64,000 nucleotides of DNA from Platycnemis pennipes (Eukaryota; Arthropoda; Insecta; Odonata; Platycnemididae). Position numbers and translations under genes: made by a program. Below are positions 33,899 to 46,000 of this stretch, in pieces. The stretch is taken from the NCBI GenBank assembly GCA_933228895.1, contig OW121855.1, positions 32,006,698 to 32,070,697 of the forward strand, given 5' to 3'. A model generated the notes under the pieces. It searched no databases. It was not told the DNA's origin and saw only the letters and a program-made list of their open reading frames with translations. Each line of letters starts with the position of its first letter. Position 1 is the stretch's first letter.

Positions 33899-34268
33899 AA
33901 TTTGTTTTCCTCGTTTATAAAAGTATCACACTCCTCTACAATTTCCTCAGCATCAGAAACCTGTAACAGACGGAATAATCTACTATAGCTCTTTTCTGAG
34001 ACTGCGAAAGCTAAAATAACAAAAGCATTCTTTCCTACTCCTACCCAGTTATGTAGAAATCCAATCGGCATTGACGCAAAAAAGGTTTTCCAGGGATTTG
34101 GCGGGTGAAATTACGGAAATATTCCCGTTGATTGGCAAATGTAGACACACTTTATAGATTGCTCTTTGCGCTATGTTCATTCAATGATGTTTTCTTTGCT
34201 CTGACATTATTTCAAACTTTTGTGAAAACATCATTTTGAGCATAAATAGTTCATTGCGATAGCGATGC

Positions 34269-34318
34269 AATTTTCATTAGACACTACGAGTACACTCGTA
34301 TGGTATCTAATGAAAATT
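34269..34318. repeat. Foldback, 13-bp outer and 7-bp inner stem
   Basis: Outer arms AATTTTCATTAGA (34269-34281) and TCTAATGAAAATT (34306-34318) and inner arms TACGAGT (34285-34291) and ACTCGTA (34294-34300) are perfect, with a small asymmetric bulge between them. No clear target duplication flanks it. Confidence 0.8.
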
Positions 34319-35639
34319 ACACGGCTATTTGCGCTGTCACTAAGAAGAGCGGAAATATTTAAGAATCGAAGGATTAAATAAAATCCAGCTTATTTAATAC
34401 TGTCGTATGTTTCCCAAAATGTATTGAAACGCTGTATTTAGTTTTTGAATGCTACCACGATGCAATAAAATATTGATTGTCGATATAATCAGCATAACAG
34501 AACAAGTAGGTCCCTTCCATCACAACGATTCAGCAAAGAAGCAAGCGTGGAGTTCTTAAGTTTTTATCGGGGAAATTTGTTTTGACCTAGCCACTATTAT
34601 GCTCATAACGATGCTATGAGAGTAAAAAATACAAAGAGGGATCCCACGGAGCTATTGTAGATTTTTCATAATATAAGGAGCACACGGCGCGAGCAGCAGA
34701 GCAAATGGAAAAAGCCGAGCGTACTTCTATATTGATTTCTGGAAACTCCAAATCTCGACAGTTTGAGACTCACAGTGCAGTGATACATCCATCCCAAGCT
34801 ACATCATCACGACAGGCAGACGCAAAAATTGAGTTACATTGACCGAAGGACCAAGGAATACTAGAATGTGTATCTCCCACGCATATGCCATGGCTACATA
34901 TTAAACAAAGCATAATTCTTCAAAACATATCGGATCCTTCTACGATATTATTTACCAAGGTTTTGCACAGCAAAATGTCTTTTCCTCGGCAACCACCCAA
35001 TGCCATACACCCTTGTTCCAATTCGCGATGTAGCATGCAGACGTAGATGTAATTAACTAAGCCCGGAATAGGCATTTTTTATACTTGATGCATATATTTT
35101 GCCTAAACGAATTAAAGAACATAAAATATGTGAGAAAATATCGCCAATTCCGGCCTTTTTAGTAACGTAGTAATAGCTACTTAGTAAATTATACTGAATT
35201 CAGGGCATAGCTATGCCAAATTAGTCCTGGAGTGATAAAAATGTTTTAAATTGTAAGATTCATATAGATAAATATCAACGAAGTTACCTTTAAAAGGCCA
35301 AACGTTAAAAGACCTTTCAGTGGTAATTTTGCATCTTGAGAATCATCAATGAGATATTGGAATGAAAAAAGAATCATCAGCAGATTCCACCACTACCCGT
35401 CAATATAATAAAAATATCAACGCTAGTTGTATCAACTACTCTCTGTAGCTTCACATTGTAGCTTCGACTCATAAATTATTATACGATAGAACGCAATAAA
35501 CTCTTACGTCAGGAGCAATGATTACAATTTTCCCCAAAGGCCATGAAATCCTTGACATTTCACCTAAAATTTTGTGCACCACAGAACATAGCCATCTCAT
35601 CGCCTATTCTGTCTCCTCAACCAGATCACCAGGGAGGAC
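34319..35639. other. AT-rich non-coding stretch, no gene seen
   Basis: No coding or repeat signal that I can support. Confidence 0.5.
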
Positions 35640-36185
35640 AGCGATGAAGGTCACTGTCGCATTTGATTCGAATGCGTGCGACGATGCCCAGGAATAAAAA
35701 AAGAAGGTGAAACTTCGAGAGACGGAGAGATGATGAGCATCGCGACCACATCGACGCATGAGCGAAACGTATTTATCGTGAGGAGCATATTATTCGGCCG
35801 GAATGAGGCCAACGAATATTCCCCGAGGGGCTTCGAGGGAGAGGAGGAACGGCCACTGGTGTCCCGGGCCCTGCACTGCGGTCGCAAACCACGAGAACAG
35901 CCGCCGACCGGATGGACCGACTCGCAAATCCGATATTCTCTCTCTCTCTCCCTCGGTTCGTCACAGACCGAGAACGTGGCGTTGGCCCTTCGACCGGCTG
36001 TTGGCGTGGGAGTTGTCCCCCCACCGTTCGCAAAACAACAGAGGGATGGGCCCGCTAGGTCGTCGATATTGAAGGGCCCCAGAGCAAAGACACTTGCCAT
36101 GCCACATGCTGACTTTTCCCCACACTCCCGCAGTAAACCGCACAAAATCTCTCGCTCCCTTGGCGAGCGAAGGACGTGAAATATT
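35640..36185. other. CpG-rich island, candidate promoter or exon
   Basis: A compact GC-rich block with several CpG-rich motifs, a TC microsatellite at 35938-35953, and frames on both strands (183 codons minus, 167 plus, plus three shorter). No domain is recognised in any of them. The frames overlap almost completely, the usual sign of GC-driven open frames rather than genes. The 3' end of a LINE starts about 80 bp to the right. Confidence 0.45.
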
Positions 36186-36261
36186 AAGGTCGTCGAATGC
36201 ATACGCGATCGCTGAGTTCATTACGAAGAGATGACTCTAAATAATTCTCCATAACAAGGTT

Positions 36262-36809
36262 ATACTTTTAATATAATAATTTATTTCTTCCGTACATATT
36301 TTGATACAGTTATTATTGCCGTTCAGGGAAGTGAGTTAGCCTATTAAGGCAATAAGCCTGTGACTAGGCTAACTTCAGAATATAAGTAACCGGAAATGAA
36401 CAACATAGAACCAAATTTACTCCGTACATAATTAAAACGAGAAATAGGATTGTTGTGCGTAAAAAGAGAAGAAGAAAAATTGATACCGTAAAATCCAGAA
36501 ATTTAGACCAAATTACAACATAGAATTACAACAAATATGACTTACAGCATAAATCACACACGCTTTACACAAAACTTATACCCTTTACAATAACATTTCA
36601 ATGTTATCAATAGCTAATATCCATTTATGTATCAATTTCCGATATTCAATAAAACAAGGAGTATTTTTGATCATATTAGGCTGGATATTATACAATTTTG
36701 GTCCCATATACACAAAACTCCATTTGTACAGCGTTAAATTTGGTTTAGGCATGCGGACCCTGAAACCCCTTCGATTATTAAGCTTCGTATTACCCCAAAT
36801 AATTATGGA
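36262..36809 (-). pseudogene. LINE 3' end with frameshifted ORF2 C-terminus
   Basis: On the minus strand 36809 to about 36700 reads NTKLNNRRGFRVRMPKPN, followed after a one-base deletion by FVYMGPKLYNIQPNMIKN and FIEYRKLIHKWIL, stopping at 36585-36587. This is the R-x-RVP...GPKLWNSLP..IK...FK-x-LK-x-L layout found at the extreme C-terminus of many Jockey/CR1/L2-type reverse transcriptases. The roughly 320-bp 3' untranslated part follows, with AATAAA at 36285-36280. It is a different LINE lineage from the RTE-like copies. It is dead: frameshifted, with an in-frame stop at 36810-36812 and no upstream RT. Confidence 0.75.
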
Positions 36810-37224
36810 CTAGGTATACTTGGCAAACAAAACATTTTTAACACTTTGAAACAGGACATATATCTCAGCGTGAGTAGCGTGATGTTTAGCTCAATAAACG
36901 AAGGATAAACAAATATAACACGTTCATCTGAAATGCACTCAATTTTATGATCATCGAATGAACATTCTACTCTAATGATAAGCTCTGATAGATTTCCTTT
37001 CATCTTCTTAGCAAAGAATTTATCTAAGAACCCTTGCGCAACTTTTGTACAACGATAGCGTAGGAGCTCCATGACTCTTCTTATTTCTTTTCCCCAATTC
37101 CAAAATAGCTTACCTATTCATTGTTTCTACGTTGTATAAGCAGTAGATCTCGATTTAAGTTACTCCAATGGCTAATTACATTTCTTGATCTAACCTATGA
37201 TATTAAACGTAACAAAATCACGCA

Positions 37225-37315
37225 ATATCCATGGGCTGGGTGGGATTCCAAACCATCACTTATGGGTTTCGTATGCCAGCGATTTACCAACCTAGTCACT
37301 ACGGCCGGGAAGTAG
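37225..37315 (-). mobile_element. tRNA-like SINE head, minus strand
   Basis: The minus strand gives CCCGGCCGTAGTGACTAGGT then TTGGTAAATCGCTGGCATAC, A-box-like, and GGTTTGGAATCCCACCCAGC, B-box-like, at near-tRNA spacing. The body beyond it is not matched elsewhere in the window, so it is a separate SINE or tRNA relic. Confidence 0.5.
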
Positions 37316-37731
37316 GACGTAGCTACCTCGTACGATTTGTCCCTCACAATCACTGTTATTTACCCTCTGCATCCTCCAAATTTAGGCTTACAATTATATT
37401 TCCCCAACCTTCAAAACAACCTCAATAACATTACTTCGTCCTTCTTTTCGCCCATACTTTCCACATTCCCCTTCACTTCATATTGCTGAAGCTTCCATTT
37501 TTTTCAATATCTTCTCTCAAGTACCAAGGTCTCATTTCCGAAAAAAAATGCGATTGCAGAGGAAAATGCTGTATGGTGGCAAGGCAAAGGCAAGCGTCGT
37601 AGTTCTCCCTCAGAAAGATGTCTCAATTTCAAGGTTGTGTAACTTGAGCAAGGTCACTGCCATCGACCCACATTTTTCTTACACACATTTGGATTTAGGA
37701 ATCAATAGTTAACCCAAAAATTATAATACCA

Positions 37732-37990
37732 TATCGTGGGTGCCTAGTGGGAGCACTGAGCTACTTACTGGAGGGTCCAAGTTCAAATCCCGGGCAAGAG
37801 GCTTTCCGAACGCCATCACCTAAGATCCTCGCGATTCGATTTTATGCGTGACAGAAACTAGTAGGACATCGCGGGGCCAGGGAAAGGAACTGGCCCCCCC
37901 TACCCTGAATGTGTGAATTTCACACGCCAATGGCTAATTACGGGGCGAGCTCACCTATAAGAAACCAACCTTCGGGTTGAACACACGTTT
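37732..37990 (+). mobile_element. tRNA-derived SINE family A, full-length copy 1
   Basis: The tRNA-like head reads ATCGTGGGTGCCTAGTGGGA with B-box GTTCAAATCCCGGGC. The body includes GGGCCAGGGAAAGGA, CCTACCCTGAATGTGTGAAT and CACCTATAAGAAACCAACC, and the tail CTTCGGGTTGAACACA. The same order is present at 49938-50206. The head supplies an A/B-box pol III promoter and the conserved 3' end is presumably what the partner LINE recognises. It carries no coding sequence. Confidence 0.88.
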
Positions 37991-39899
37991 TAAAAAAATC
38001 AAACTAAATATCATTGCACCTAAAGCAGCAATAACCAAAATAGTCACTTGAAATTCACCACTAGTCAATTCTTGTCAATATATGGCAAAAGGACTTGAGT
38101 ACCTACGACATTTGAAAACAAGCGCGACTGTTGACTCATTTAGTGGCTGATTTGGCAGATGATGAAATACGACACAGTTATTTGTGACAAAATAAATACA
38201 CACGAAGAAACAACTGGATTGATATTCATGGATCAAATAAATCACAGCAAACTACTATGAAACACAGCTACTGAAATTTCAAGCTCACATTTTATTATTG
38301 TTACTCGGTAAAAAGATATTTCTTCTTTGTAAAGATATTTTTATTTTCTGCTTTTTCAAGGTTCGAGCCTTTAAATGGCATTTTTATTTATGATATAACA
38401 ATAGATAAACTTTCGAAGTCTTTATTTGTGTAATACTTTATCATGAGCATTATTCTCTCATGGTAAAGACAAGTAACAATATGTATTAAAGATCATGGCA
38501 GATTTAACAGAAACTTTAAAAAATGTAAATAGAATAAGATTTTACTAAACGAATGGAGAAATGGACTGAAGCAGAATAATGCTCTATATAGAATAAAAAC
38601 ATTAAGGATTGTATCTTTAAATATCTTCACTAAGCCGTATTTCTCGTTCCATGGGCAACGTCTCAAGCATTCTCCTTAATCTTTCCCACGAAGAATGTTT
38701 TCTTTAGACCGTCGTCCGCAAAAGATAAGCTCAAAAGTTCTCTTTCCCTTTTAGAATATCGAAGTGATTCGTGAAATAATACTACTTGAAAAATTGGGCT
38801 CTATCAGTCCCTCTGCTAAAAAAAATCTTTTTATCTCCTCAAGGTCTAGTCATAAGTTTTTAAATTGTAACAATAAATAATCACTAATAAAACAATGAAT
38901 ATACGTTAACAGGAGGACTAATACATATTATTGTCTTCTTTAGCATAAATATAATTTATAGGATTGAATGGTATATACGAAAATAAAGGAACCCTTGGCA
39001 AATATTTACAATAGCTGTTATAGTTGGATAATATTACGTGCGAATGAGGTATTATACTAATGATACACAATGGAAAATAATGCAGCTGAGAGAGTTTAGC
39101 TGGAATTTAAAGAAAAGGCTATTGAAGGACGTGACGTAGAGCGTGGTTCTGCGAGGATCTGTCTTAGCGAAATATGCCAAAAAAAAGGTTTTGAAGGCCT
39201 TAGAGGTGTGAATGTTAAATATAGTAGACGAAGTGCATTGTATCACAAGGTGGATGAGGAAATGAGGATGGTGGGTAAGAAAAAAATGTTTTCATCAGAA
39301 CATAAAAAGTGCAGAGTTTTAGGATGAAACAGGTATTTAGGCATAAGAAATATTTTTAGAGCATCCAAAAATTGAAATTTAATCAATCAGGAGGACATGA
39401 CTAGAAAGATAGACAGATGTATGGATAGATGTAAAATACATTTATTCCAGCGTTCAATAAGAGATTAAGTAGAGGCATGATAAGCGAATATATACCTACA
39501 ATGTAGTTTATTAAGTTCCTTGCCAATCTGGCAAAGTTTTTAACTTTACCAGTTATGTTAAATACCACGATAGCATGTAGGATAATATTTACAATTTATA
39601 TCAGCCACTTATAAAAACAAAAGGTTTAAAAAAAAATGTCTTCCTTCCTGGTTTCTCCTCAGTAATTTGCACGTTCACTGACTAACACCAGGTTTACTAA
39701 ACACAAAGTAACATTCAAGCATGTTTTTTGATAATTCGCCCTCTGGAAAACCCCTTAGAATCATACAAGATACTCTATATTAGAAACAAAACATTAAATT
39801 AATGTTTATTCATAAATAATGAACAATAACTAGCCGTTAAAGTTATCACTCAGTCAAATGACAAGAAAAGACAATTGGATTGCATTGCAACTATTTATT
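37991..39899. other. AT-rich non-coding stretch, possible LINE tail
   Basis: No gene. At about 39395-39620 the minus strand shows a GGAATAAATGTATTTTACAT end followed by an ATCTATCC/ATCTGTC short repeat, which resembles the microsatellite-tailed 3' end of a non-LTR element. I found no conserved protein motif to confirm it. Confidence 0.35.
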
Positions 39900-40350
39900 C
39901 TAACCCCGTGTTGTATGAGGCATCGATGAGTAAGGGATGCCTCCTTCCACATGACGCACTTATCAATATCGGTGACTAAGTGAAGTGTGAGGGGGGGCGC
40001 ACCGAGGCAAGCAGATGAGTGTGCCCGATGACTAAGGAAGACGCACCGGCTTATCAATGGAAGGACCGAAAGGACAGATTATCGTCAGTCTGGGACTCGG
40101 AAGCAAGAGAGACGTTGGGCTGGGCCCTCTCTCTCTCCTTGTATGTGCGCCGGGCGCATGTTGTACCGTTTGTGTTCCGTTCTATTAAAACTCTTGTTAT
40201 TGTTTGGGAGCCGATCCTTTCATTGGTATATTCCATTACCTTTCCCGTCTGATTCTCGCGTATCCGCACTTAACCCTTTGAGGCAACCGCTCGACTCATC
40301 GGGTCCTTCTATTTAATTGTCGCCAATATCCCGCGAAGACGCTGGGATAC
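39900..40350 (+). other. GC-rich segment, weak solo-LTR candidate
   Basis: A sharply bounded GC-richer block includes a pyrimidine run, CCCTCTCTCTCTCCTTG, then TTCTATTAAAACTCTTGTTA, an arrangement reminiscent of the R/poly(A) region of LTRs. I could not find matching TG...CA ends, a target duplication or a second copy. The 77- and 71-codon frames inside it overlap antisense and show no domain. Confidence 0.25.
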
Positions 40351-40655
40351 GACACCCGCGATACTGCCAAAAATTGAGCACAACCAGTACAACACTAGGT
40401 AAAGTAGCTGAACAATTGCTTTAATGAAGTTAAACTCAATATTCATAGCATCATGAAATATCTCTTTGATACGCAAGACGATGGTAATAATGAAAAATAA
40501 TGGAGATGGGAAACTGTTTCCAAACAGCGAAGAAAATTGTTATCCTGTGACTTAACTGAGAACCCAAATTGTAATTGATTTAGCCGGAATCTAAGCTGTT
40601 ATGGTAGGCATAAATTCATTTTCTGAAGCTATTTCCGTGTAATATGACGTTAAAA

Positions 40656-40715
40656 GAGGAAGCGACATAAACCACCACTATTCCGCGTCACAGGCGCGAG
40701 AACACCGTGAAATTA
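40656..40715 (+). repeat. 60-bp direct repeat, copy 1
   Basis: A block starting GAGGAAGCGACATAAACCAC and ending GTGAAATTA recurs 503 bp downstream with four substitutions. Flanks differ immediately on both sides. Size and spacing resemble the 2444/3018 repeat pair, but the sequence is unrelated. Confidence 0.85.
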
Positions 40716-41158
40716 ACGGAGCTTATATCTCTTCGGGATGGCCCGGTAAAATCTCAGTAACACGGGCATTAATATGCATTCCTTTCAGGTGCATCTCCTG
40801 GGAAATTCACCGAGATGAGTGCCGCAAAACACCGTTCATGGCCATCTTTAGATTCAGTTACTATCGCCAACTCATCTACATTCAAAACGCTGCTGAAAAT
40901 TTCACCTTTGAATAGGGCGAACTAAAGCGCATAACCATTTGATAACTAATAGCGTGTACAGATAGATAAATCAAAAGCCATCTCACAACCCCAATGGGTT
41001 GTACCCATAGAAGTTAAAATGAACAGAGGGAGGCATTGCAGCTGATTTGAGAGGCCAGCGGCCATATTGGTCGGCACGGACATACGGGCTTGCTACTCGT
41101 TACACTCCTACGGTTGAAGTTGTTTTTACACGTGAATAAGGGAACGTATTCCTAAAAT

Positions 41159-41218
41159 GAGGAAGCGACATAAACCACCACTATTTCGCGTCAAGGGCGC
41201 GAGAACACTGTGAAATTA
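41159..41218 (+). repeat. 60-bp direct repeat, copy 2
   Basis: Second copy of the block at 40656-40715, in the same orientation (CTATTTCGCGTCAAGGGCGC against CTATTCCGCGTCACAGGCGC). The 443 bp between the copies have no coding signal. Confidence 0.85.
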
Positions 41219-42867
41219 TTGTGAAATCACCGTGAAAGACCTGTATTAAATCAAAACCATAATTAGTAACCCTATGGTGAACTTGAATGGGAAGCAAAGA
41301 CCTCATCAACCCTAACGATGTGCGAAAAATATTTAGGAGAACATGGAAAAATTCACTTCCTTCTATAATAAAATAAACATATTTTGGTAATAGTCACGCC
41401 TTTGTATCAACGATATCTCTGTAATTGATTGAATAGTAATTTTAAAACTTCTCAATACAGGGTATTCGCAGTGGAATAAAGATTGCACACCATAGGTAGG
41501 CCATTGAGCCACTTCTGAAAAACTTCGCATCCATTTCAAGTTTGCAAAATTTATGCTTTAAAATTGAAGAATAGACGAAATATTGCTATTCGTTTTCACT
41601 ATATCACTCTCTCAAGAATATGCTACCAATATACATAGAATATAGGTGGAATAGCCTCGATCTCAGACGCATTGTAGAGTGTTCAGCGCAAAGCGGCCAC
41701 TATGGTGAAAAAGATGCCATAATAGGGTTAGCAATTTGCCTGACTTGCTGAAAGATTTAAATCAGAATTTCTGTCAGGTAATTATCGAAGTATTAAATTA
41801 AAAATCTCGGTTAACATCCGGCCGATTTTGGGGGCATTGTTTATCTAGAGACAAAAAGTATATTCAAACATCCAGTAAATATATGATTGGTAAAGATACT
41901 ATTTCAGAGATTTAAAAAATATATATTGTTCCGTCTTATTTCCGTGAAAAAGAACAACATTAGATATTATCTAGGTTGAGCAAACTAAAATTCGAAAAGT
42001 AAATTTCACATTTTTTTGAAGTCTCTATAAACTAACCATAAGGGTGTAATTTTAACACACACGTCCTAGCACCTTCATTATGCAATCATAAATATTTGTG
42101 AATAAAGTACATTAGCTGATCCCCATTAAGACAGTTGGAAATATAAGGCTAAATAGTACATGAAAATATGAGTTTCCTTGGAGAATTTAGAGGAATAAAA
42201 AATGAAACCTATGGGGTGGTAAAAAAACTCGACTGCTTACGGAACGCTATTACATGCTTCGTATGGATTAACCCGTTACGTAAATTCTCATTATTATATT
42301 TTCTGTGCCTTTTAAATTGATTTCTGGCTGACTACAGCGCATCTTCCAAAGAGAGATGCGTAGTTTTGGATGGAAAATAATCGAGGTGAAGAAATATAGT
42401 AAATTTGCTGGTAAGCATAAAGAAACAGCACAAAGATAATGCACCTCAGATTAATTGATTACTACGAAAATTTTGTACCTTTGTTTAAGGAGAGCAACCG
42501 TTAAACTTACCAACTGAAGTTATAATATATTCTTGAATTTATTATGTTTACCGCTGTTCAAAGAGGTCACAAATATGGTACTACAGTAACTAAAATGAAG
42601 TACAAGGGACGCTTGCACAAATTCAATAACTTTGTTGCATACTTTGTACACAACTTTTAAAAAATTAATAATATATAAATGCTAGCTCGATAAAAATACA
42701 AGTTCGATACAAATACGGGACAGGTATTTCAGAAATCGACACGGATTACATTCACGTCCAAAATTAAAAAAAAAACTTCAAAAAGTGAGTAAATTTAACT
42801 TATGAAAACTAAAAAAATTAGAAAAAATGATTTGAAAAAAGATAAAATTTCAAATACGTTTTTAACC
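41219..42867. other. AT-rich non-coding stretch, no gene seen
   Basis: No supported gene, RNA or repeat. Confidence 0.55.
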
Positions 42868-43044
42868 CAAGAGTGAACGGGGAGAATGGAAAAGGCAGAC
42901 CTCGTATGAGATACATGGAACAGGTTGTGAAGGATGTAAAAGAGAAGAATTACGTCACAATGAAAAGGTTGGCCGATAGAAGAATCGAGTGGAAAGCTGC
43001 GTCAAACCAATCCTAGGATTGTTGACCAATAATGATGATGATGA
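42868..43044 (+). pseudogene. RTE-like LINE 3' end with an open C-terminal frame
   Basis: From 42873 the plus strand reads VNGENGKGRPRMRYMEQVVK, DVKEKNYVTMKRLADRRIEW and KAASNQS followed by a stop, with no interruption. This is the basic C-terminal tail of the same LINE family as the fragments at 16.1, 29.5, 53.6 and 61.7 kb. The GATGATGATG terminal repeat follows the stop. Because the retained part is undamaged, this is probably the youngest of the copies here. It is truncated just upstream of GRPRM, so it has no enzymatic domain. Confidence 0.9.
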
Positions 43045-46000
43045 AGTAATGATACAGTAAAACATACATTTTTCACCATACTAATTTCAATGTGACGCAT
43101 TCAAAATATGCAATTTAAGCAACTGATAAGCAATTGGGATAATACCTATATTAAATATTATGGTGTATTTCTATAGTTCAGACTGCTAATTCCCAATACA
43201 ATGGAGCATATTTTCCAGTCATGTGAATAGCAATCACGTTAGCATCATTACGCCAGAGGCCCAATTGCAACTTTGCCACAAAATTTGAAATGTATTTCAC
43301 ACAATCACAACTAATATAAAGCTAAATTATAACAACGATATGTTTAGCATGTTCCTCATATAATAAGGATAATAATAAGTGATTGCAGCATTTACACAAT
43401 TAAATTCCAATATTTGAATGTTATTATTCATACAGTGAGGACAATTCCAATTATAATCAATGTCACTTTAAATGACAAAGGCATTTATAGCAAAGAGATA
43501 CTAAAGTTACCTCGTTTGTCTGTGAGAGGAATCATCTGACCGGAAGTATGTTGGCGTTAAATTCGCATTTCACACCTAGATTTATGAAACTTCGTGTAAC
43601 GGAGACAATACAAAAACAATGTTTTATTTTTTGTTTCAATTGAAATGAAAAATTAAAAAAATCGACTTATCAAATCCGTCATTAATATTTAGCTTCAAGA
43701 GATTTTATTCTGTGGAAATGAAAAAAAACTAAACGATGCCTTTTCTGTCTCTATAATTCGATATCCATGAACAGAACCGTTCTTCGTTTCCATCAATGCC
43801 ACGGTGTACAAATCAAATAAAACAAAAAATATACTGTTTGCCGAGCTAGTTTCACCAATAATCAAATCACGTAAATATCAAAGTGAATTGTGTTACGTCT
43901 CCTGTAGAGAAATCTTATGTTTCTAGATATATCTTCCAACTGATATATCTGTTAATGCCTTAAATTGAATTCAATTAAAAGACATATTCCGGACCCAATG
44001 TAATACTTTTTCCTTCGTCCAACGAAGCTATGTTTTTATTAAAAATTAACTGTGTATATGTATTTAATTGTTTGATTTGGAGCACCCCCAGTCCATCAAT
44101 TTCCTTATTTCTCTCTCTCTCTTACATTTTGTTGCTCATAGGACACCATTATTTTTAACTTGTTCCCCATAACATCTGGAACACCTACTACGGATTATAT
44201 GCCAAAATAGAGGGTAAAACTGGATCAAGATTTGGAAAAGCTCATGACTACACAATTTAAACGTGTAAACCTCTTCCATCATCATTAGCATGGGGGTCTT
44301 TTTTACGGAAAGCTTTTTATATCCTCCTGAAATTCACGTTGCGGAGAACAGATGACATGTACCATAGATCGGTACTTCATACCGTAATGATCAAACATAA
44401 TGTACGGATTTTTAAATTGGCGATAGTCGGTTCTACTGAGGCAGCATGGTAGCACACAAGCAAATATTTTACCATTTTAGAATGCTATGAATATAAGTAT
44501 CCCCGTACGAATTTTGGATGATACGTAAAAATTAATGAAAGATCCGTTAAAAAAACATTTACAGAACATTAAAATGTTTGATATAGTCAGTAAGTGGCAT
44601 GGACTAGTTTTATCTTAAATATAAAATGTTTTATATTACAACTGATAGGTGAAAAAAAACTGCATAATTATCAAGTGCGGTGCATTTTAAATACAAAAGA
44701 GGGAAATAAAAAGCAATGAATTTGCAACACACCAAAAGTAATTCAATGAAATAATTGCGAAGGCAGTAGTGATGTACTGAATAGTTCTAATGTATTTAGA
44801 TTGGTATAGTAAAAATCACCTCTAATACATTTTTCAAGTTTGGTTCCCTTGAGAAGGTCCCATTTGTCTCAGACTCAGATTTAAATTTCGGGGACCGAAT
44901 GCATGAGTTCAAACAAGCAGCAGGTAAAGCGTCCATTTAATTGTCAATGCTGTACACACTAAGCATATGAAATGTGAATCCTGGAAAGAAGTAAACTCCC
45001 GAGATTGCCACACGAATTGTAATTGCGTCAATTTAAGTGGACAAACTATTAATCCGCATAAGAATGAATGGCACATTACCGGTCAAATCATCAGAGCACT
45101 GATAAATTTCTCCATTTTGAGAGATAAGAATGGGGAAGGAAATGCCTTCAGCATTTAGTTAACGATAATGAGCACGATATTCTTTTTAGTGACTCGATTT
45201 TCTATATTTCTTCCACTAAGAAATTTTTCATTCGCGATAAATGCACCAGTAAATAAAGTCAAAAAGGCTCTTTAGGTCTCGATTCTACCGTTAAATTAAC
45301 CGAGGAATTACACAGGAGCTGCTTACTCTTTGGCATTCCATATAGCTCCATAGGATATAGGTATATTCGGATTTTCCGATATCCACATCAAAGTTGTATT
45401 ATTCTAAACTCCAAGGCTTTAATTAATACAAGGCTGGACCTTATATCCTGCGAGAACTACAGTGAAAATAGTTGTAGAAGGAGCTAGGATTCAACGGTTT
45501 TTTCTTTCAAATGTGATCAAGCAACACGAAAAAGAGGCAATGCAAGATTAGAAAAAGGGAGGTGAAAGATCACACCCTGCTCTGGGAGCCAACACCTTCA
45601 GCTATCACCTATAATCAATGATACTCATTCTCCACTGCAGTATTTACTCCCTCTATCAGGGATTTGAATGCTTCGCTCGTACGATGACACCATTGACGAA
45701 GAGATTCCCTCTCTCTGGCAAACAGCAAGCCACCCAGCCCCCTGCTTAAAAAAAACCATTTACCCATAATGACTTCCAAGAAACAAGATTTCATTTAGGT
45801 ACAGTCATAGATGTAAAGAATCACAACACCCACGGGTGCTGTTCGAAGCAACTTCCGTGCTAAATTTAAAAGCCAGTCTCCCTCGATCCGACGACCCTGA
45901 GGCGGGCTAAGGTTGAGGGTAGTGTACCCCGATTGGAAGGGGAGAGAAATGAGGACATTTCGGGATTGTGGTCTCAAATTTGAGGGTTGTGTGGCGATGC

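Noticed and set aside
35651..36202. 183-codon minus-strand frame as a gene
   Set aside because: Fully overlapped by a 167-codon plus-strand frame and others. This is typical of GC-driven open frames, with no domain.
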